Assembly (NCBI GenBank): GCA_964423745.1
Contig: CAYRGG010000026.1
Coordinates: 1 to 54,059, forward strand
Direction: 5' to 3'
Source of the DNA: CAYRGG01 sp964423745
GTDB lineage: Bacteria; Pseudomonadota; Gammaproteobacteria; Competibacterales; Competibacteraceae
DNA: 54,059 nt
Every line of letters starts with the position of its first letter. Positions within the stretch are counted from its first letter, which is position 1. Made by a program: the position numbers and the translations under genes. The notes under the pieces are model-generated. The model had not been told where the DNA came from, did not search any database, and was given only the letters and a program-made list of their open reading frames with translations. Below are positions 1 to 9,113 of this stretch, in pieces.

Positions 1-515
1 ACATCGGCGGTCTGGCGTGCCTGGGCTACCGCTTGAGCCGCTGCTTGCCTGAGATAATCAGCTTCCTGACTGGTTCTAAACTGAAGACTGTTCATGCGGC
101 CCGCCTCAGCCTTGGCGGCTGCATCGATAAAAGCGCCTACTTTATCGGTTTGCCGCGTTTCTAAGGTCACTTGATTGCTGACCCGATAACCAGAGGGGCG
201 CAGCCGGTTGTCTCGGTCATATACCGGGGAAACGCTATAACCAGAAGTCTGAATCTTATCTTGTTCTCCCATAAGCGTCTTCAAGGCTTTCAGCAACATA
301 TCTGCTTTTTTTGCGTTTTCCGCCACTGCATCGGTTGCGCTACGTTGATTGGATTCCACCGCAAAAGACAACACAGCGATATCGGGGGTTGCAGATACCA
401 CTCCGTTACCGACCACCTCAAGTTGGCGCGGGATTGGTTCAGCTGCGCTCGCTAATGACACGCCACTTAAAAAAAGTAACAAGGCAGCTGTTAAATAAAT
501 AATACCGTTTTTCAT
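1..515 (-). CDS. SIMPL-domain (DUF541) periplasmic protein, partial at window edge
   Basis: Reading the minus strand from an ATG at 515 gives an open frame running off the start of the window (about 171 codons), so the C-terminus is missing. The first ~25 residues are a classical signal peptide: a Lys-Asn start, a hydrophobic core (IIYLTAALLLFLSGVSL) and an ASA-A cleavage site. The mature part starts with RQLEVVGNGVVSATPDIAVL, the hallmark opening of the SIMPL/DUF541 family (BP26/OMP28-like), and continues with the family's TSGYSVSPVYD...SGYRVSNQVTL segment. Members are periplasmic or outer-membrane-associated proteins of poorly defined role, some linked to oxidative stress. It is divergent from the channel-like gene at 656. 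Family assignment is secure; function is not. Confidence 0.9.
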   Translation of the reverse strand, partial: MKNGIIYLTAALLLFLSGVSLASAAEPIPRQLEVVGNGVVSATPDIAVLSFAVESNQRSATDAVAENAKKADMLLKALKTLMGEQDKIQTSGYSVSPVYDRDNRLRPSGYRVSNQVTLETRQTDKVGAFIDAAAKAEAGRMNSLQFRTSQEADYLRQAAAQAVAQARQTAD

Positions 516-655
516 TGACTTTTTTCCTGAGGTCGTAAACAGGTAAATATACTTTTGTTTACTAATTAAAGGCATCTTTGAAGAGATTTGATGTAATCAT
601 TTATAAGAATTTTTTGTTCATTTGAAAACACATAACAACGCATAAATTTCACATC

Positions 656-1078
656 ATGACAATTATTTTATTACTTTCTCTATTATTGATTAGCTTAAAT
701 GTCTTTATCCATTATGTTGCTCTGCGTGGAGTTGCAGAATTAGCCCGACGTTGGAATACGGATCGTTACTTCGTGCCGCCGGTTTTGATGTTTTTTATGA
801 CAATACTTCATCTGGTAGAAATTGTGTTTTATGCCAGTGTTTTTTATGGTCTTCACATCTACACGGATCTTGGCAGTTTTAAAGGTGATTTTGATCCTAT
901 CTTTCGCAATTATCTTTATTTCTCTGGGGCAACCTATACTACCCTCGGCATGAGTAATTTTTATCCCGCAGAGGAGTTTAAAATGCTCGTGGTTGTGGAA
1001 TCATTAGCCGGTTTTATGATGCTGACCTGGTCGGCAACGTTTTTTTACTCCCAAGCTGGAAAATTTTTAAGAGATTAA
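656..1078 (+). CDS. Small two-pore-helix-type ion channel-like membrane protein
   Basis: A 140-residue integral membrane protein. Hydrophobic segments lie at about residues 3-22, 41-67 and 110-133. Between the last two, residues 84-103 look like a pore helix plus filter: YLYFSGATYTTLGMSNFYP followed by an acidic/aromatic stretch and an outer helix, the layout of the Ion_trans_2 (KcsA-like) pore domain. The filter position reads TTLGMSN (residues 95-101) rather than the potassium signature TVGYGD, so ion selectivity cannot be assumed. There is no cytoplasmic regulatory domain. The stop codon sits inside a 15-bp tandem duplication. The gene stands alone, divergent from the SIMPL-domain gene. 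A pore-domain relationship is likely; the transported ion is unknown. Confidence 0.65.
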   Translation: MTIILLLSLLLISLNVFIHYVALRGVAELARRWNTDRYFVPPVLMFFMTILHLVEIVFYASVFYGLHIYTDLGSFKGDFDPIFRNYLYFSGATYTTLGMSNFYPAEEFKMLVVVESLAGFMMLTWSATFFYSQAGKFLRD

Positions 1079-1093
1079 TTTTTAAGAGATTAA
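1064..1093. repeat. 15-bp perfect tandem duplication over the channel gene stop
   Basis: The unit TTTTTAAGAGATTAA occurs twice back to back (1064-1078 and 1079-1093). The first copy ends with the TAA stop of the upstream gene, so the duplication leaves the protein unchanged but repeats its last codons after the stop. Confidence 0.9.
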
Positions 1094-1381
1094 AATGTTT
1101 AAGCTTTATTTAGTTTTTATTAGACAACTTACCAAGAGGAAAGGGACAATAACTCTACTTATGTCTTGATGCAAAATTCTTTCTTGCATCCGTATCAAAC
1201 TCCAGAAACACGAAAAAATAATTTTGTTTTAATCTTTTTTTAATCTTTATTTAAGGTTTTTGTTAAGCGAGCTGGTTAGAAGCTCGTTATTATCAACAAG
1301 AAATCGTGTTATTCCAAGTTATCCATGTTATCACAAGTTTTGTTGGTCAGATGAGTCAACCGTGTTGAGCATACGCAACAG

Positions 1382-1508
1382 CTAGAGCGTTTTCGCTTTG
1401 ACTGTACACAAGGCAGCCGAGGCGAGGTGCGCACAGTGTATATGCAGTACATGAGCACACCGAGACCGAAGGCTAACACTATGCACAGTTGAATGGGAAA
1501 TGCTCTAG
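1382..1508 (+). repeat. 127-bp foldback repeat, copy A (MITE/REP-like)
   Basis: The segment starts with CTAGAGCGTTTTCGC and ends with the near-complement of CTAGAGCATTTCCCA, giving imperfect terminal inverted repeats. The interior is itself an imperfect palindrome (an AGCCGAGGCGAGGTGCGCAC arm against a GAGCACACCGAGACCGAAGG arm). A second copy, inverted and of the same length, lies at 52568-52694, which shows that it is a dispersed repeat. It sits 54 bp upstream of the histidine kinase start and could affect its expression. It has no coding capacity, so it would depend on another element if it is mobile. Confidence 0.8.
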
Positions 1509-1562
1509 TCCGGGTTTGAATGAAAGGGGCGCGTGTTTGTATGCTGGGGAGATTATAGTTAT

Positions 1563-3191
1563 ATGCCCAAGACATTGCGTGGACAATTGATGGTTTCCTA
1601 TGGCGTACTATTAACAATTATGGTGCTCCTTGTGTGCCTTTGGATATGGAATGCAAACCGCCATGATCAATACCTTGAGCGAGGTCAGTCTGCTAACGAA
1701 GCTCTACAGGGCTATATGTATTTGTCGGTAGCGGCATCTCGTTACTTTAAACAACTCGTTGATAATATCTTATTAGGGCAAGGCGATAAAGCTGCCATGC
1801 GTGAGACACAAAAAAACCTACATTATTCGTTAACCCGATTAGGCGCCTTAACAGAACGAGAAATTCTGCAAGCCATCAATGCTGATGATCGAAAAGAGGA
1901 GGTAGAGGAGCGGCAACGTTTAGCGCGTTTAAAGTATCTTGTTAACTTGACTCGGAAATCATTTATCACCATTAAAACATTGCAAGCCGAAGGGCGTGAT
2001 TCTGAAGCACAGAAACTACTCTCTCGGCTTTTGAAAGAGACTATTGACCGAGATTTTGGGACCATCATCGATGAAGCGATTCGCGATGAGCGCGGCGAGG
2101 TGGCTATGGTCAAACTACGCGATCAAGAATTTACCCAATGGTTGACCACGTTTACCCTATTAACGTCTTTATGCGCTATTCTTTTTGTTGCCGGTATGGG
2201 ATGGTTTTTATTGAAGCGATTGCAACACCAAGTTGAAGAATTGATAAATGGCACTCAAAGACTAGCCAGCGGTGACCTGGGTTATCGTATTCAGTTGAAA
2301 GGACCAAAAGAATTTTATCGGTTGGCCCTGGGTTTTGATGCCATGGCAGGTATGTTAGAAAAACAGCGAGCTCATTTGCTTCACGCCAGTGCCTCATTAG
2401 AGCAGAAAGTGCAGGAGCGCACCGCAGAGCTAGACAAAGCTAACCAGGAACTGCGCCGTTTGGATAACGCCAGAAAAAGTTTTTTTGCTGACGTGAGTCA
2501 TGAATTAAGGACACCGCTTACTGCCATTCGTGGCGAAGCTGAGGTAACCCTGCGGGGTCGAGACAAACCGCTAGAAGAATACAAAGGGGCTTTAAACCGG
2601 ATTGTAGAGATGGCCAAACAACTGGCTAAACTGGTCGATGACTTATTACTGTTTGCGCGGACGGAGTCAGCGCCTACCCGCTTGGAAGTAAGTTTATTTG
2701 CTTTGGATCAACTGCTCAGGGATGTGTGTGAAGAAAATAGCGTAGTAGCGGAAAAAAATCACCTGACCTTTGTTTTGCAGTGCTCAGATTCGTTGCTGGT
2801 TAAAGGAGATCGTAGACGTCTAAAACAGGTGTTTGTTGCCCTTATCGATAATGCTATCCGTTATGCGCCAGGCAGCGGTGAGGTTAGTTTATCTCTTAAC
2901 AGCGTCGGAACCTTTGCAATCGTGACCGTGCAAGATTGGGGTCCTGGCATTGATTCTGCAGAAATGCCGTATGTTTTCGATCGCTTTTATCGTGGTGCTA
3001 AGGCCCGCATGAGGGTTTCCAAGGGTGCAGGTTTGGGCCTTGCCATCGCCAAATCCATTGTCGATGCCCACCAAGGTAAAATGACCCTAAAAAGTGCGCC
3101 AGGTCGTGGCACGAGTGTTATCGTCCGTCTGCCTATAGCGGCTGACCCGACTACTGAGGAGCCTGTGGCGAATGCGTATTCTACTGGTTGA
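1563..3191 (+). CDS. Sensor histidine kinase (HAMP-HisKA-HATPase)
   Basis: A membrane sensor kinase of 542 residues, starting at the ATG at 1563 behind a GGGGAG ribosome-binding site. Order: TM1 (about residues 9-30), an extracytoplasmic helical region rich in charged residues, TM2 (about 193-218), HAMP, a coiled-coil linker, HisKA with the phospho-acceptor in FFADVSHELRTP (His313), then a HATPase domain with N box (LIDNAIRYAPG), G1 (DWGPGID), F box (FDRFYRG) and G2 (GAGLGLAIAKSI). All catalytic motifs are intact. It should autophosphorylate and pass the phosphate to the regulator encoded immediately downstream, whose start codon lies 20 bp inside this gene. The sensor region resembles no ligand domain I recognise, so the stimulus is unknown. 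Confidence 0.93.
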   Translation: MPKTLRGQLMVSYGVLLTIMVLLVCLWIWNANRHDQYLERGQSANEALQGYMYLSVAASRYFKQLVDNILLGQGDKAAMRETQKNLHYSLTRLGALTEREILQAINADDRKEEVEERQRLARLKYLVNLTRKSFITIKTLQAEGRDSEAQKLLSRLLKETIDRDFGTIIDEAIRDERGEVAMVKLRDQEFTQWLTTFTLLTSLCAILFVAGMGWFLLKRLQHQVEELINGTQRLASGDLGYRIQLKGPKEFYRLALGFDAMAGMLEKQRAHLLHASASLEQKVQERTAELDKANQELRRLDNARKSFFADVSHELRTPLTAIRGEAEVTLRGRDKPLEEYKGALNRIVEMAKQLAKLVDDLLLFARTESAPTRLEVSLFALDQLLRDVCEENSVVAEKNHLTFVLQCSDSLLVKGDRRRLKQVFVALIDNAIRYAPGSGEVSLSLNSVGTFAIVTVQDWGPGIDSAEMPYVFDRFYRGAKARMRVSKGAGLGLAIAKSIVDAHQGKMTLKSAPGRGTSVIVRLPIAADPTTEEPVANAYSTG

Positions 3192-3852
3192 AGACGACGA
3201 GCGTATCTTTGAATTTGTCAGACGAGGTTTGTTGGCAGAAGGGTATGGGGTTGAAGTCGCTCAAGACGGCGCCGATGGATTGGCCATGGGCGCTTCAGCT
3301 GGTTTCGATGTCATCGTATTGGATCTAATGTTACCGGGGCTTGATGGCCGTGAGGTTTGCAAACGTCTCCGCGCGAGTCATGTCCAAACTCCTATCCTAA
3401 TGTTAACAGCCCTCGATGCCTTGGATGACAGGGTACAAGGATTACGCCTTGGCGCTGACGACTATCTGACTAAGCCATTTGCCTTCGATGAATTACTGGC
3501 ACGTATCGAAGCCTTATTGCGCCGTGGCGCCAACTACCAATCCGATATCTCGGAATTGTGCGTCGCCGATTTAGTCCTTAACCGGGATACTTGCGAGGTG
3601 CGCCGAGGTGAACGCCTTATTGAGCTTACCCCAAAAGAATTTGCGCTACTCGAGTACTTGATGAGTAATTCCGACAAGGTGATGAGCCGAACTCGGATAT
3701 TAGAGAATGTCTGGGGTTACAACGTCGATCCTCTCACTAATGTAGTAGAAGTATATATCCGTCATTTACGCAACAAAGTCGACGCAGGATCAGCAATACC
3801 TTTGATCCAAACAGTACGGGGTTTTGGTTACAAAATTGAGCCACCCCGTTAG
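3172..3852 (+). CDS. OmpR/PhoB-family response regulator
   Basis: A 226-residue two-domain regulator. The receiver domain (about 1-120) has the acidic pair (VEDDE), the phospho-acceptor Asp51 in VLDLMLPGLDG, the conserved Thr (MLTALDA) and the Lys of YLTKPFAFDELLARI. The C-terminal winged helix (about 125-224) carries the typical LTPKEFALLEYLM and VEVYIRHLRNKVD...IQTVRGFGYKI signatures and binds DNA. The start overlaps the kinase gene by 20 bp, with GAGGAG upstream, so the two are co-translated. Targets cannot be read from the sequence; the downstream P-loop/ABC genes are 250 bp away and could be regulated but need not be. Confidence 0.95.
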   Translation: MRILLVEDDERIFEFVRRGLLAEGYGVEVAQDGADGLAMGASAGFDVIVLDLMLPGLDGREVCKRLRASHVQTPILMLTALDALDDRVQGLRLGADDYLTKPFAFDELLARIEALLRRGANYQSDISELCVADLVLNRDTCEVRRGERLIELTPKEFALLEYLMSNSDKVMSRTRILENVWGYNVDPLTNVVEVYIRHLRNKVDAGSAIPLIQTVRGFGYKIEPPR

Positions 3853-4106
3853 GATATTTCTACAAAAACCTTCATTTAAGTCAGTAAAATTTTGTTTTAT
3901 AAAGTTTTTTATAATATGTGCTCGAAGGTGCTTGTTATGAGCATTTTCAATATCAGTTATTTTTATCGTAATTTAATGATCTATTTAGGATTCTTTAACA
4001 CCGACTTCACCTGCTGTTTAGGTTCCCTTTGTTACCTTTATTCTCGTGATTAATAAGATGGTGGTTGATAAAAAACAAACCATTCATTTGCTTAAAGGTG
4101 ATAAAC

Positions 4107-5231
4107 GTGGATACAGCAACTTTCAATCTACTCTTCGATACCTCCCGTATAGTATCTGATCATACTGCCATTGATGCAGATCGAATAGCCAAAGCAAAAG
4201 CGGCTTACACCACCCGGCGGGTACCCTTGTTTGACGCAACAACCCTTATCACGGGTCAAGCGATTCCTCGTAGAGGCGATCTTGTGCTAGCACGGGTTGA
4301 GTCCATTGGCCACCATACAGGTATTCAATTGGCTGCGGGGCGGCGCGCCACATTATTCGTGGGTGATGAAATTATCGTTTGTTATGGTGATCGCTATGCG
4401 CCTGATCAATATGAAGCATTAGTGCCTGAAGACTTGGGTCCCTGTCATTTAGTGGCTGCCGGAGGCGTCGCTGCCAAAGCGTGTTTACAACACGGCAAAA
4501 TGAAACCGCCCACGGGTATTCAACCCCTCGGTTTACTGGCCGACAGTGACGGTAAATGTCTTAATGTCGTCAATTTTGCATTGCCTAAGAAGCAACGCTT
4601 CGAAGCGCATAATCGTCCCTTGACGGTTGCCACGGTTGGAACCAGCATGAATGCTGGTAAAACGACAACAGCGGCTTATCTCATCAAAGGTTTAGTCAAC
4701 GCAGGCTTTAAAGTGGGGGCGGCGAAAATCACGGGTACCGGTGCACCGGGTGATATGAACCTGATGGCTGACGCAGGCGCTGATCCTGTCTTCGACTTTA
4801 CCGATGCGGGTTTTTCCTCTACCTATCGTGTTCCCATCAAAGATATAGAAGGTGTTTTCGAGACGTTGACGGCGCATTTGCAAAATGCGGGTGTCGATGT
4901 AATGGTTTTGGAGATAGCCGATGGTTTGTTTCAAAAAGAAACGGCTGCTCTGTTATCGTCTACAACATTTGCCAATCAGGTGGACGGGTTGTTGCTGGCC
5001 GCTGCAGACGCGATGGGTGCCAGTGCCGGGTTCAATTGGCTTAACCAACGTCAATTGCCTGTCTTGGCTGTCAGTGGCGCGTTGAGCCTGTCGCCTTTGG
5101 CCATGCGCGAGACCGCAGACGCTACAGGATTAAAGGCACTCGGTTTAAACGAACTTGTTGATAGCGATATGGCATTCCAAATCATAGAAAAAGTGACTAA
5201 ATCCCATGCACAATATGAGGCTGTGTCATGA
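4107..5231 (+). CDS. P-loop NTPase-like protein coupled to an ABC exporter (DUF1611-like)
   Basis: The frame is open from a TTG at 4065, but a GTG at 4107 behind AAAGGTGAT is the better start (374 residues). The N-terminal ~160 residues look like a small-beta-barrel-type module (RRGDLVLARVESIGHHTGIQ). The second half opens with a Walker A motif, GTSMNAGKTTTA, at about residue 178, then GAAKITGTGAPGD and a Walker-B-like hydrophobic strand ending VLEIADG. This is the dethiobiotin-synthetase/MobB/DUF1611 style of P-loop fold. The product is unknown. The gene's TGA overlaps the ATG of the ABC transporter (ATGA), so the two proteins are made together and may handle one substrate: modification followed by export is one possibility. 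The family name is tentative. Confidence 0.6.
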   Translation: MDTATFNLLFDTSRIVSDHTAIDADRIAKAKAAYTTRRVPLFDATTLITGQAIPRRGDLVLARVESIGHHTGIQLAAGRRATLFVGDEIIVCYGDRYAPDQYEALVPEDLGPCHLVAAGGVAAKACLQHGKMKPPTGIQPLGLLADSDGKCLNVVNFALPKKQRFEAHNRPLTVATVGTSMNAGKTTTAAYLIKGLVNAGFKVGAAKITGTGAPGDMNLMADAGADPVFDFTDAGFSSTYRVPIKDIEGVFETLTAHLQNAGVDVMVLEIADGLFQKETAALLSSTTFANQVDGLLLAAADAMGASAGFNWLNQRQLPVLAVSGALSLSPLAMRETADATGLKALGLNELVDSDMAFQIIEKVTKSHAQYEAVS

Positions 5232-6931
5232 GTTTGCCGAAGGTTTTATCGAGACAACGCACTGGTTTGTTGGTTCGTTTAATAGCCAACGGTGTTCTGC
5301 AGGCGGGCGCCGCCATAGCAACCACATGGCTGATTAAGGTGACTTTTGATATGGCGCTGACGCAGCCAATAGAAACTCGCGAACCACTCGCCCTGTTTGC
5401 CGCGGGACTTATCGTGGCTGCATCCGCTACTGCGTGGCTGCGTATGGCTGAACGTATTCATGCGGAACGTCTGGGACAAAACTATGTCCATGAGCTCCGT
5501 CTAAAGCTTTTTCAGCATTTGACTGAATTAGCGCCACGGACTTTACAGCGTCGTAGCCGTGGTGGGGTTATGCTGCGCTTTGTGGGTGATCTGACCGCTT
5601 TGCGGCAGTGGGTGAGTCTTGGTTTAGCCCGTCTTATGGTGGCCAGCTTAACCGCTGTTGGCACTCTGCTGGCGCTTGCCGTTATTGATCTTTATCTGGC
5701 ATTGACTGTAACCGCTTCGCTGTTGATGGGAACAGCAGCGTGTCTGCTGTTGGGTAAGCCCCTTCAAGGAGCAGCCCGAGAAGCGCGGCGACGGCGGAGC
5801 TATTTAGCCGCCAACATCGCGGATAAATTAACCACCATGCCGGTAGTGCAAGTATTCAATCAAGGAGATCGTGAACGGCAACGGGTAAACCGTCAGAGCT
5901 ACCGTCTCAAAGCGGCCATGGAAAAACGCGCCCGCATCATCGGTGGTTTACGGGCAATCACCGAAGGCACCGCAGGATTAGCGGGGGCAGCAGTTTTGTT
6001 ACTGGGAGCTAAACATGTGGTGGCCGGTCAAATATCACCAGGGACTGTCGTTGCAGCCATGAGTGTTGTCGGATTGTTGGTTCCGGCCCTAAGGGATCTC
6101 AGTAGAGTTTATGAATATTGGCATGGCGCTGCTGTATCAAGAGAACGCCTTGAACATTTTCTAAAGATGCCCGTTGAAATTGTCGACACACAACACGCTG
6201 TGTCGCTTATGCCGGGTCCGGGGCGGATTCAGTTTATAAATGTACACATCGAAGGAAGTGTACAGGGGGTATCTGCACAGGTAGAGCCCGGTAATGTGGT
6301 GGCTTTAATGGGCCCTAACGGAGCGGGTAAATCAACGCTGTTAGCATTAGTAGGCCGCATGTTGAACCCACAGGAAGGGCAAATACTGATCGATGGCCAA
6401 AATATTGCGGAAGTCAGCTTGACTTCGTTGCGCCGCACTGTGGGTATGGTCAGCGCTGATTTGCCCCTCATGCGGGGGACCTTGGAAAAGAATCTACGTT
6501 ATCGTTGGCCCGATGCGCCTCAAGAAGAAATCCATCGAGTAACAGTATTATGTGGTGTTGATGAAATCATCACAGCCTTACCGCGGGGAATCAAAACACG
6601 TATTCAAGAGGATGGCCGCAATCTATCGTTAGGTCAACGGCAACGCATTAAGCTGGCTCGCGCCTTGGTGGGAAATCCCAAGATTTTGCTGCTGGATGAA
6701 TTTGATGCGAATTTAGATCCGTGCATGAACACATTGATGCGGCATGTAATGTCTGTTTATGAAGGGACGGTTTTGATGGTGACACATCGGCTAGAGACAG
6801 CTGCCAACGCTGATGTTATTTGGCATATCGCCGATGGGCGTTTACTGGAGATTGGCTGTCCCCGAACATTGCTAGCCAGTGGCGGACCCACGGCGCGGTT
6901 GTTCCACAATAAGCTTGCATTGGCAAGTTAG
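5228..6931 (+). CDS. ABC exporter half-transporter (fused TMD-NBD)
   Basis: A 567-residue MsbA/LapB-like half transporter that should act as a homodimer in the inner membrane. Six transmembrane helices fill about residues 15-300, including the coupling-helix region rich in Arg (EARRRRSYLA). The nucleotide-binding domain has Walker A GPNGAGKSTL (about residue 361), signature LSLGQRQRIKLARAL, Walker B ILLLDEFDANLDP and an H-loop histidine in VTHRLE. The signature LSLGQ in place of LSGGQ and LDEFD in place of LDEPT are unusual but tolerated substitutions. It overlaps the upstream P-loop gene by 4 bp. Substrate unknown; lipid, peptide or small-molecule export are all possible. Confidence 0.88.
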   Translation: MSLPKVLSRQRTGLLVRLIANGVLQAGAAIATTWLIKVTFDMALTQPIETREPLALFAAGLIVAASATAWLRMAERIHAERLGQNYVHELRLKLFQHLTELAPRTLQRRSRGGVMLRFVGDLTALRQWVSLGLARLMVASLTAVGTLLALAVIDLYLALTVTASLLMGTAACLLLGKPLQGAAREARRRRSYLAANIADKLTTMPVVQVFNQGDRERQRVNRQSYRLKAAMEKRARIIGGLRAITEGTAGLAGAAVLLLGAKHVVAGQISPGTVVAAMSVVGLLVPALRDLSRVYEYWHGAAVSRERLEHFLKMPVEIVDTQHAVSLMPGPGRIQFINVHIEGSVQGVSAQVEPGNVVALMGPNGAGKSTLLALVGRMLNPQEGQILIDGQNIAEVSLTSLRRTVGMVSADLPLMRGTLEKNLRYRWPDAPQEEIHRVTVLCGVDEIITALPRGIKTRIQEDGRNLSLGQRQRIKLARALVGNPKILLLDEFDANLDPCMNTLMRHVMSVYEGTVLMVTHRLETAANADVIWHIADGRLLEIGCPRTLLASGGPTARLFHNKLALAS

Positions 6932-6991
6932 CAGTCATCGGTTTTTAGCTTTTGGGAATAAAGTAGAGATATGACACAGGCAAAACAAAGA

Positions 6992-7020
6992 GGGGTGGGA
7001 GTCCTACGGACCCTCACCCC
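6992..7020. terminator. Hairpin terminator between convergent genes
   Basis: GGGGTGGGAGTCC and GGACCCTCACCCC pair around a TAC loop with one G-T wobble and one A-C mismatch. The hairpin lies between the converging ABC exporter and prpE genes and may work for both strands. There is no strong U-run on either side, so efficiency is uncertain. Confidence 0.6.
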
Positions 7021-7078
7021 TTATCCAAATTATCTACACGTCCATTATTACCCTATATCCTCATGGAGGAAGCAAGTA

Positions 7079-8965
7079 TTAAGTCTGCACTGCCTGACGC
7101 ACCGCTTCCAGAGAAGACGGATCATCCAAGGTAGATAGATCCCCCGGATCACGACCCTCGGCAAGGGCCTGGATACTGCGCCGTAGTAATTTACCGGAGC
7201 GGGTTTTTGGTAGGGCATTGACAAAATAAACGGCGGAAGGTCGGGCCACGGGTCCCAGCTGTTTGACCACCTCATCGATGACTTCTTTTTGCAGCCGGGC
7301 ATGTTGTGATTCATCCTGGGCTAAGTTAGCGTCTTTCAAGGTGGCGAACACATGGGAAACCTGTCCTTTAAGTTCATCGTGAACACCCACCACGGCCACC
7401 TCGGCAACATCTTTATGGTTGCTGACGGCCTCCTCGATCTCCCGGGTGCCCAAACGGTGTCCAGCTACGTTGATCACATCGTCGGTGCGGCCCAGGATAA
7501 AGTAATAGCCATCGTCATCCCGCACCGCCCAGTCGGAGGTGGTGTAGAGCAATTCCTTAAAGTCGGAAAAGTAACTCTTGATAAAACGTTTGTCGTCGCC
7601 CCAAACGGTGGTCAAACAGCCTGGGGGTAATGGCGGTTCGGCCACCAATACGCCTTTTTCGTTGGTGCCTGCGGCTTGACCGGCTTCATCGATGAGCTTG
7701 AGGTTAAAGCCGTAATTGGCGAATCCCGGTGATCCGAAACGATTGGGCTTAAGATCGACGCCGGGCAGATAGGTCAAGATGGCCCAACCGGTCTCTGTCT
7801 GCCAATAGTGGTCGATAACCGGCACCCCTAGGCTATCGCTGATCCAACGGGAGGTGGGTTCATCTAAAGGTTCACCGGCGAGGAACAGATAGCGCAAAGA
7901 GTCCAGGTCGTATTGTTTCAGATATTTAGGATCTTGTTTCTTCAACACCCGGACAGCCGTGGGTGAAGAAAACATGGTGGTGACTTTATAGTCTTGCACG
8001 ATTTTCCACCAAATACCCGCATCAGGACGGGTGGGCATCCCTTCGTAAACAATGGTGGCCATGCCATGCAGCAAAGGCCCGTAAACGATGTAGGAATGGC
8101 CCACGACCCAACCGATGTCCGAGGTGGTGAACATGGTTTCGCCGGGCTGGGCGTCATAGAGGTGACGCATGGAAGCTGCCAACGCCACGGCATAACCACC
8201 GGTGTCTCGTTGCACCCCCTTGGGTGTGCCGGTGGTGCCCGACGTGTACAGGATATAGCTGGGTTCGCTGGATTCTAGCCAGGTTACTGGAACTTCCTCG
8301 TTAAGGTGCTGGTCTCGGAGGGTTGCGTAGTCCAGATCCCGTCCTTCGGTCATGGACATTTCTTTGTCCAAACCACGGTTACAGATGAGTACATAGTTAG
8401 GTGGAAATTTTGCTTGATTACAGGCATCATCCACCAGGTGTTTATAAGGCACCGGTTTGCCGTTACGCATACCCGCATCAGCGCTGATGAGCACTTTAGG
8501 CTTGGCATCGTCAATACGCACGGCGAGATTGTGGGCGGCAAAACCGCCAAAAACCACGGAATGGATCACGCCGAGCCGAGCACAGGCCAACATAGCAAAT
8601 AACGCTTCGGCAATCATGGGCATGTAAATAACCGCCCGGTCGCCTTTTTCTAGACCTTGCGCTTTAAGCACTGCAGCGAATTGGTTAACTTCTCGATGGA
8701 GATCCGCAAAACTATAGGTTTTGGTTTCATTGGTTTCCGTGGAGATGTAAATCAATGCTGGCTGATCTGACCGCGCATCGAGATGCCGATCCACAGCATT
8801 ATAGCAAAGATTGGTTTCGCCCCCGACAAACCATTTACAGAAGGGTGAGTTGGAATAATCGAAGATCTTTTGAGGGGATTTGTTCCAATGAATAAGCTCC
8901 GCTTGCTCCCCCCAAAAACCCTCAGGATCTTCGATAGAACGTTGATGAAAAGTTTCGTAACTCAT
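7079..8965 (-). CDS. prpE: Propionate--CoA ligase (PrpE-type acyl-CoA synthetase)
   Basis: An adenylate-forming enzyme of 628 residues, the length of E. coli PrpE. It activates propionate (and usually acetate) to the acyl-CoA through an acyl-AMP intermediate in the cytoplasm. Visible motifs are the P-loop YILYTSGTTGTPKG, DHYWQTETGW (core A5), YTTSDWAVRDDDGYYFILGRTDDVINVAGHRLGTREIE (A7-A8, cited by its key residues) and the C-terminal catalytic Lys in TRSGKLLRR. The N-terminal ACS-type region (SIEDPEGFWGEQA) is complete. An ATG start behind GAGGGG is convincing. There are no other prp methylcitrate-cycle genes beside it; mdh lies upstream on the same strand. Acetyl-CoA synthetase is the alternative, but overall length and pattern favour PrpE. 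Confidence 0.9.
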   Translation of the reverse strand: MSYETFHQRSIEDPEGFWGEQAELIHWNKSPQKIFDYSNSPFCKWFVGGETNLCYNAVDRHLDARSDQPALIYISTETNETKTYSFADLHREVNQFAAVLKAQGLEKGDRAVIYMPMIAEALFAMLACARLGVIHSVVFGGFAAHNLAVRIDDAKPKVLISADAGMRNGKPVPYKHLVDDACNQAKFPPNYVLICNRGLDKEMSMTEGRDLDYATLRDQHLNEEVPVTWLESSEPSYILYTSGTTGTPKGVQRDTGGYAVALAASMRHLYDAQPGETMFTTSDIGWVVGHSYIVYGPLLHGMATIVYEGMPTRPDAGIWWKIVQDYKVTTMFSSPTAVRVLKKQDPKYLKQYDLDSLRYLFLAGEPLDEPTSRWISDSLGVPVIDHYWQTETGWAILTYLPGVDLKPNRFGSPGFANYGFNLKLIDEAGQAAGTNEKGVLVAEPPLPPGCLTTVWGDDKRFIKSYFSDFKELLYTTSDWAVRDDDGYYFILGRTDDVINVAGHRLGTREIEEAVSNHKDVAEVAVVGVHDELKGQVSHVFATLKDANLAQDESQHARLQKEVIDEVVKQLGPVARPSAVYFVNALPKTRSGKLLRRSIQALAEGRDPGDLSTLDDPSSLEAVRQAVQT

Positions 8966-9113
8966 ACATTAATCCCCTCAGTGAAATCTATTTTTTGTTT
9001 AAATGTTTAAAGTTGCACAGATGTTCTGCTTGAGCGAAACAGAAATTGACTTACTTTGCCAACCTTAACCATAGCCTCTAAAGATATCGAGTCAAACGGT
9101 TGGTTTTATTTGG

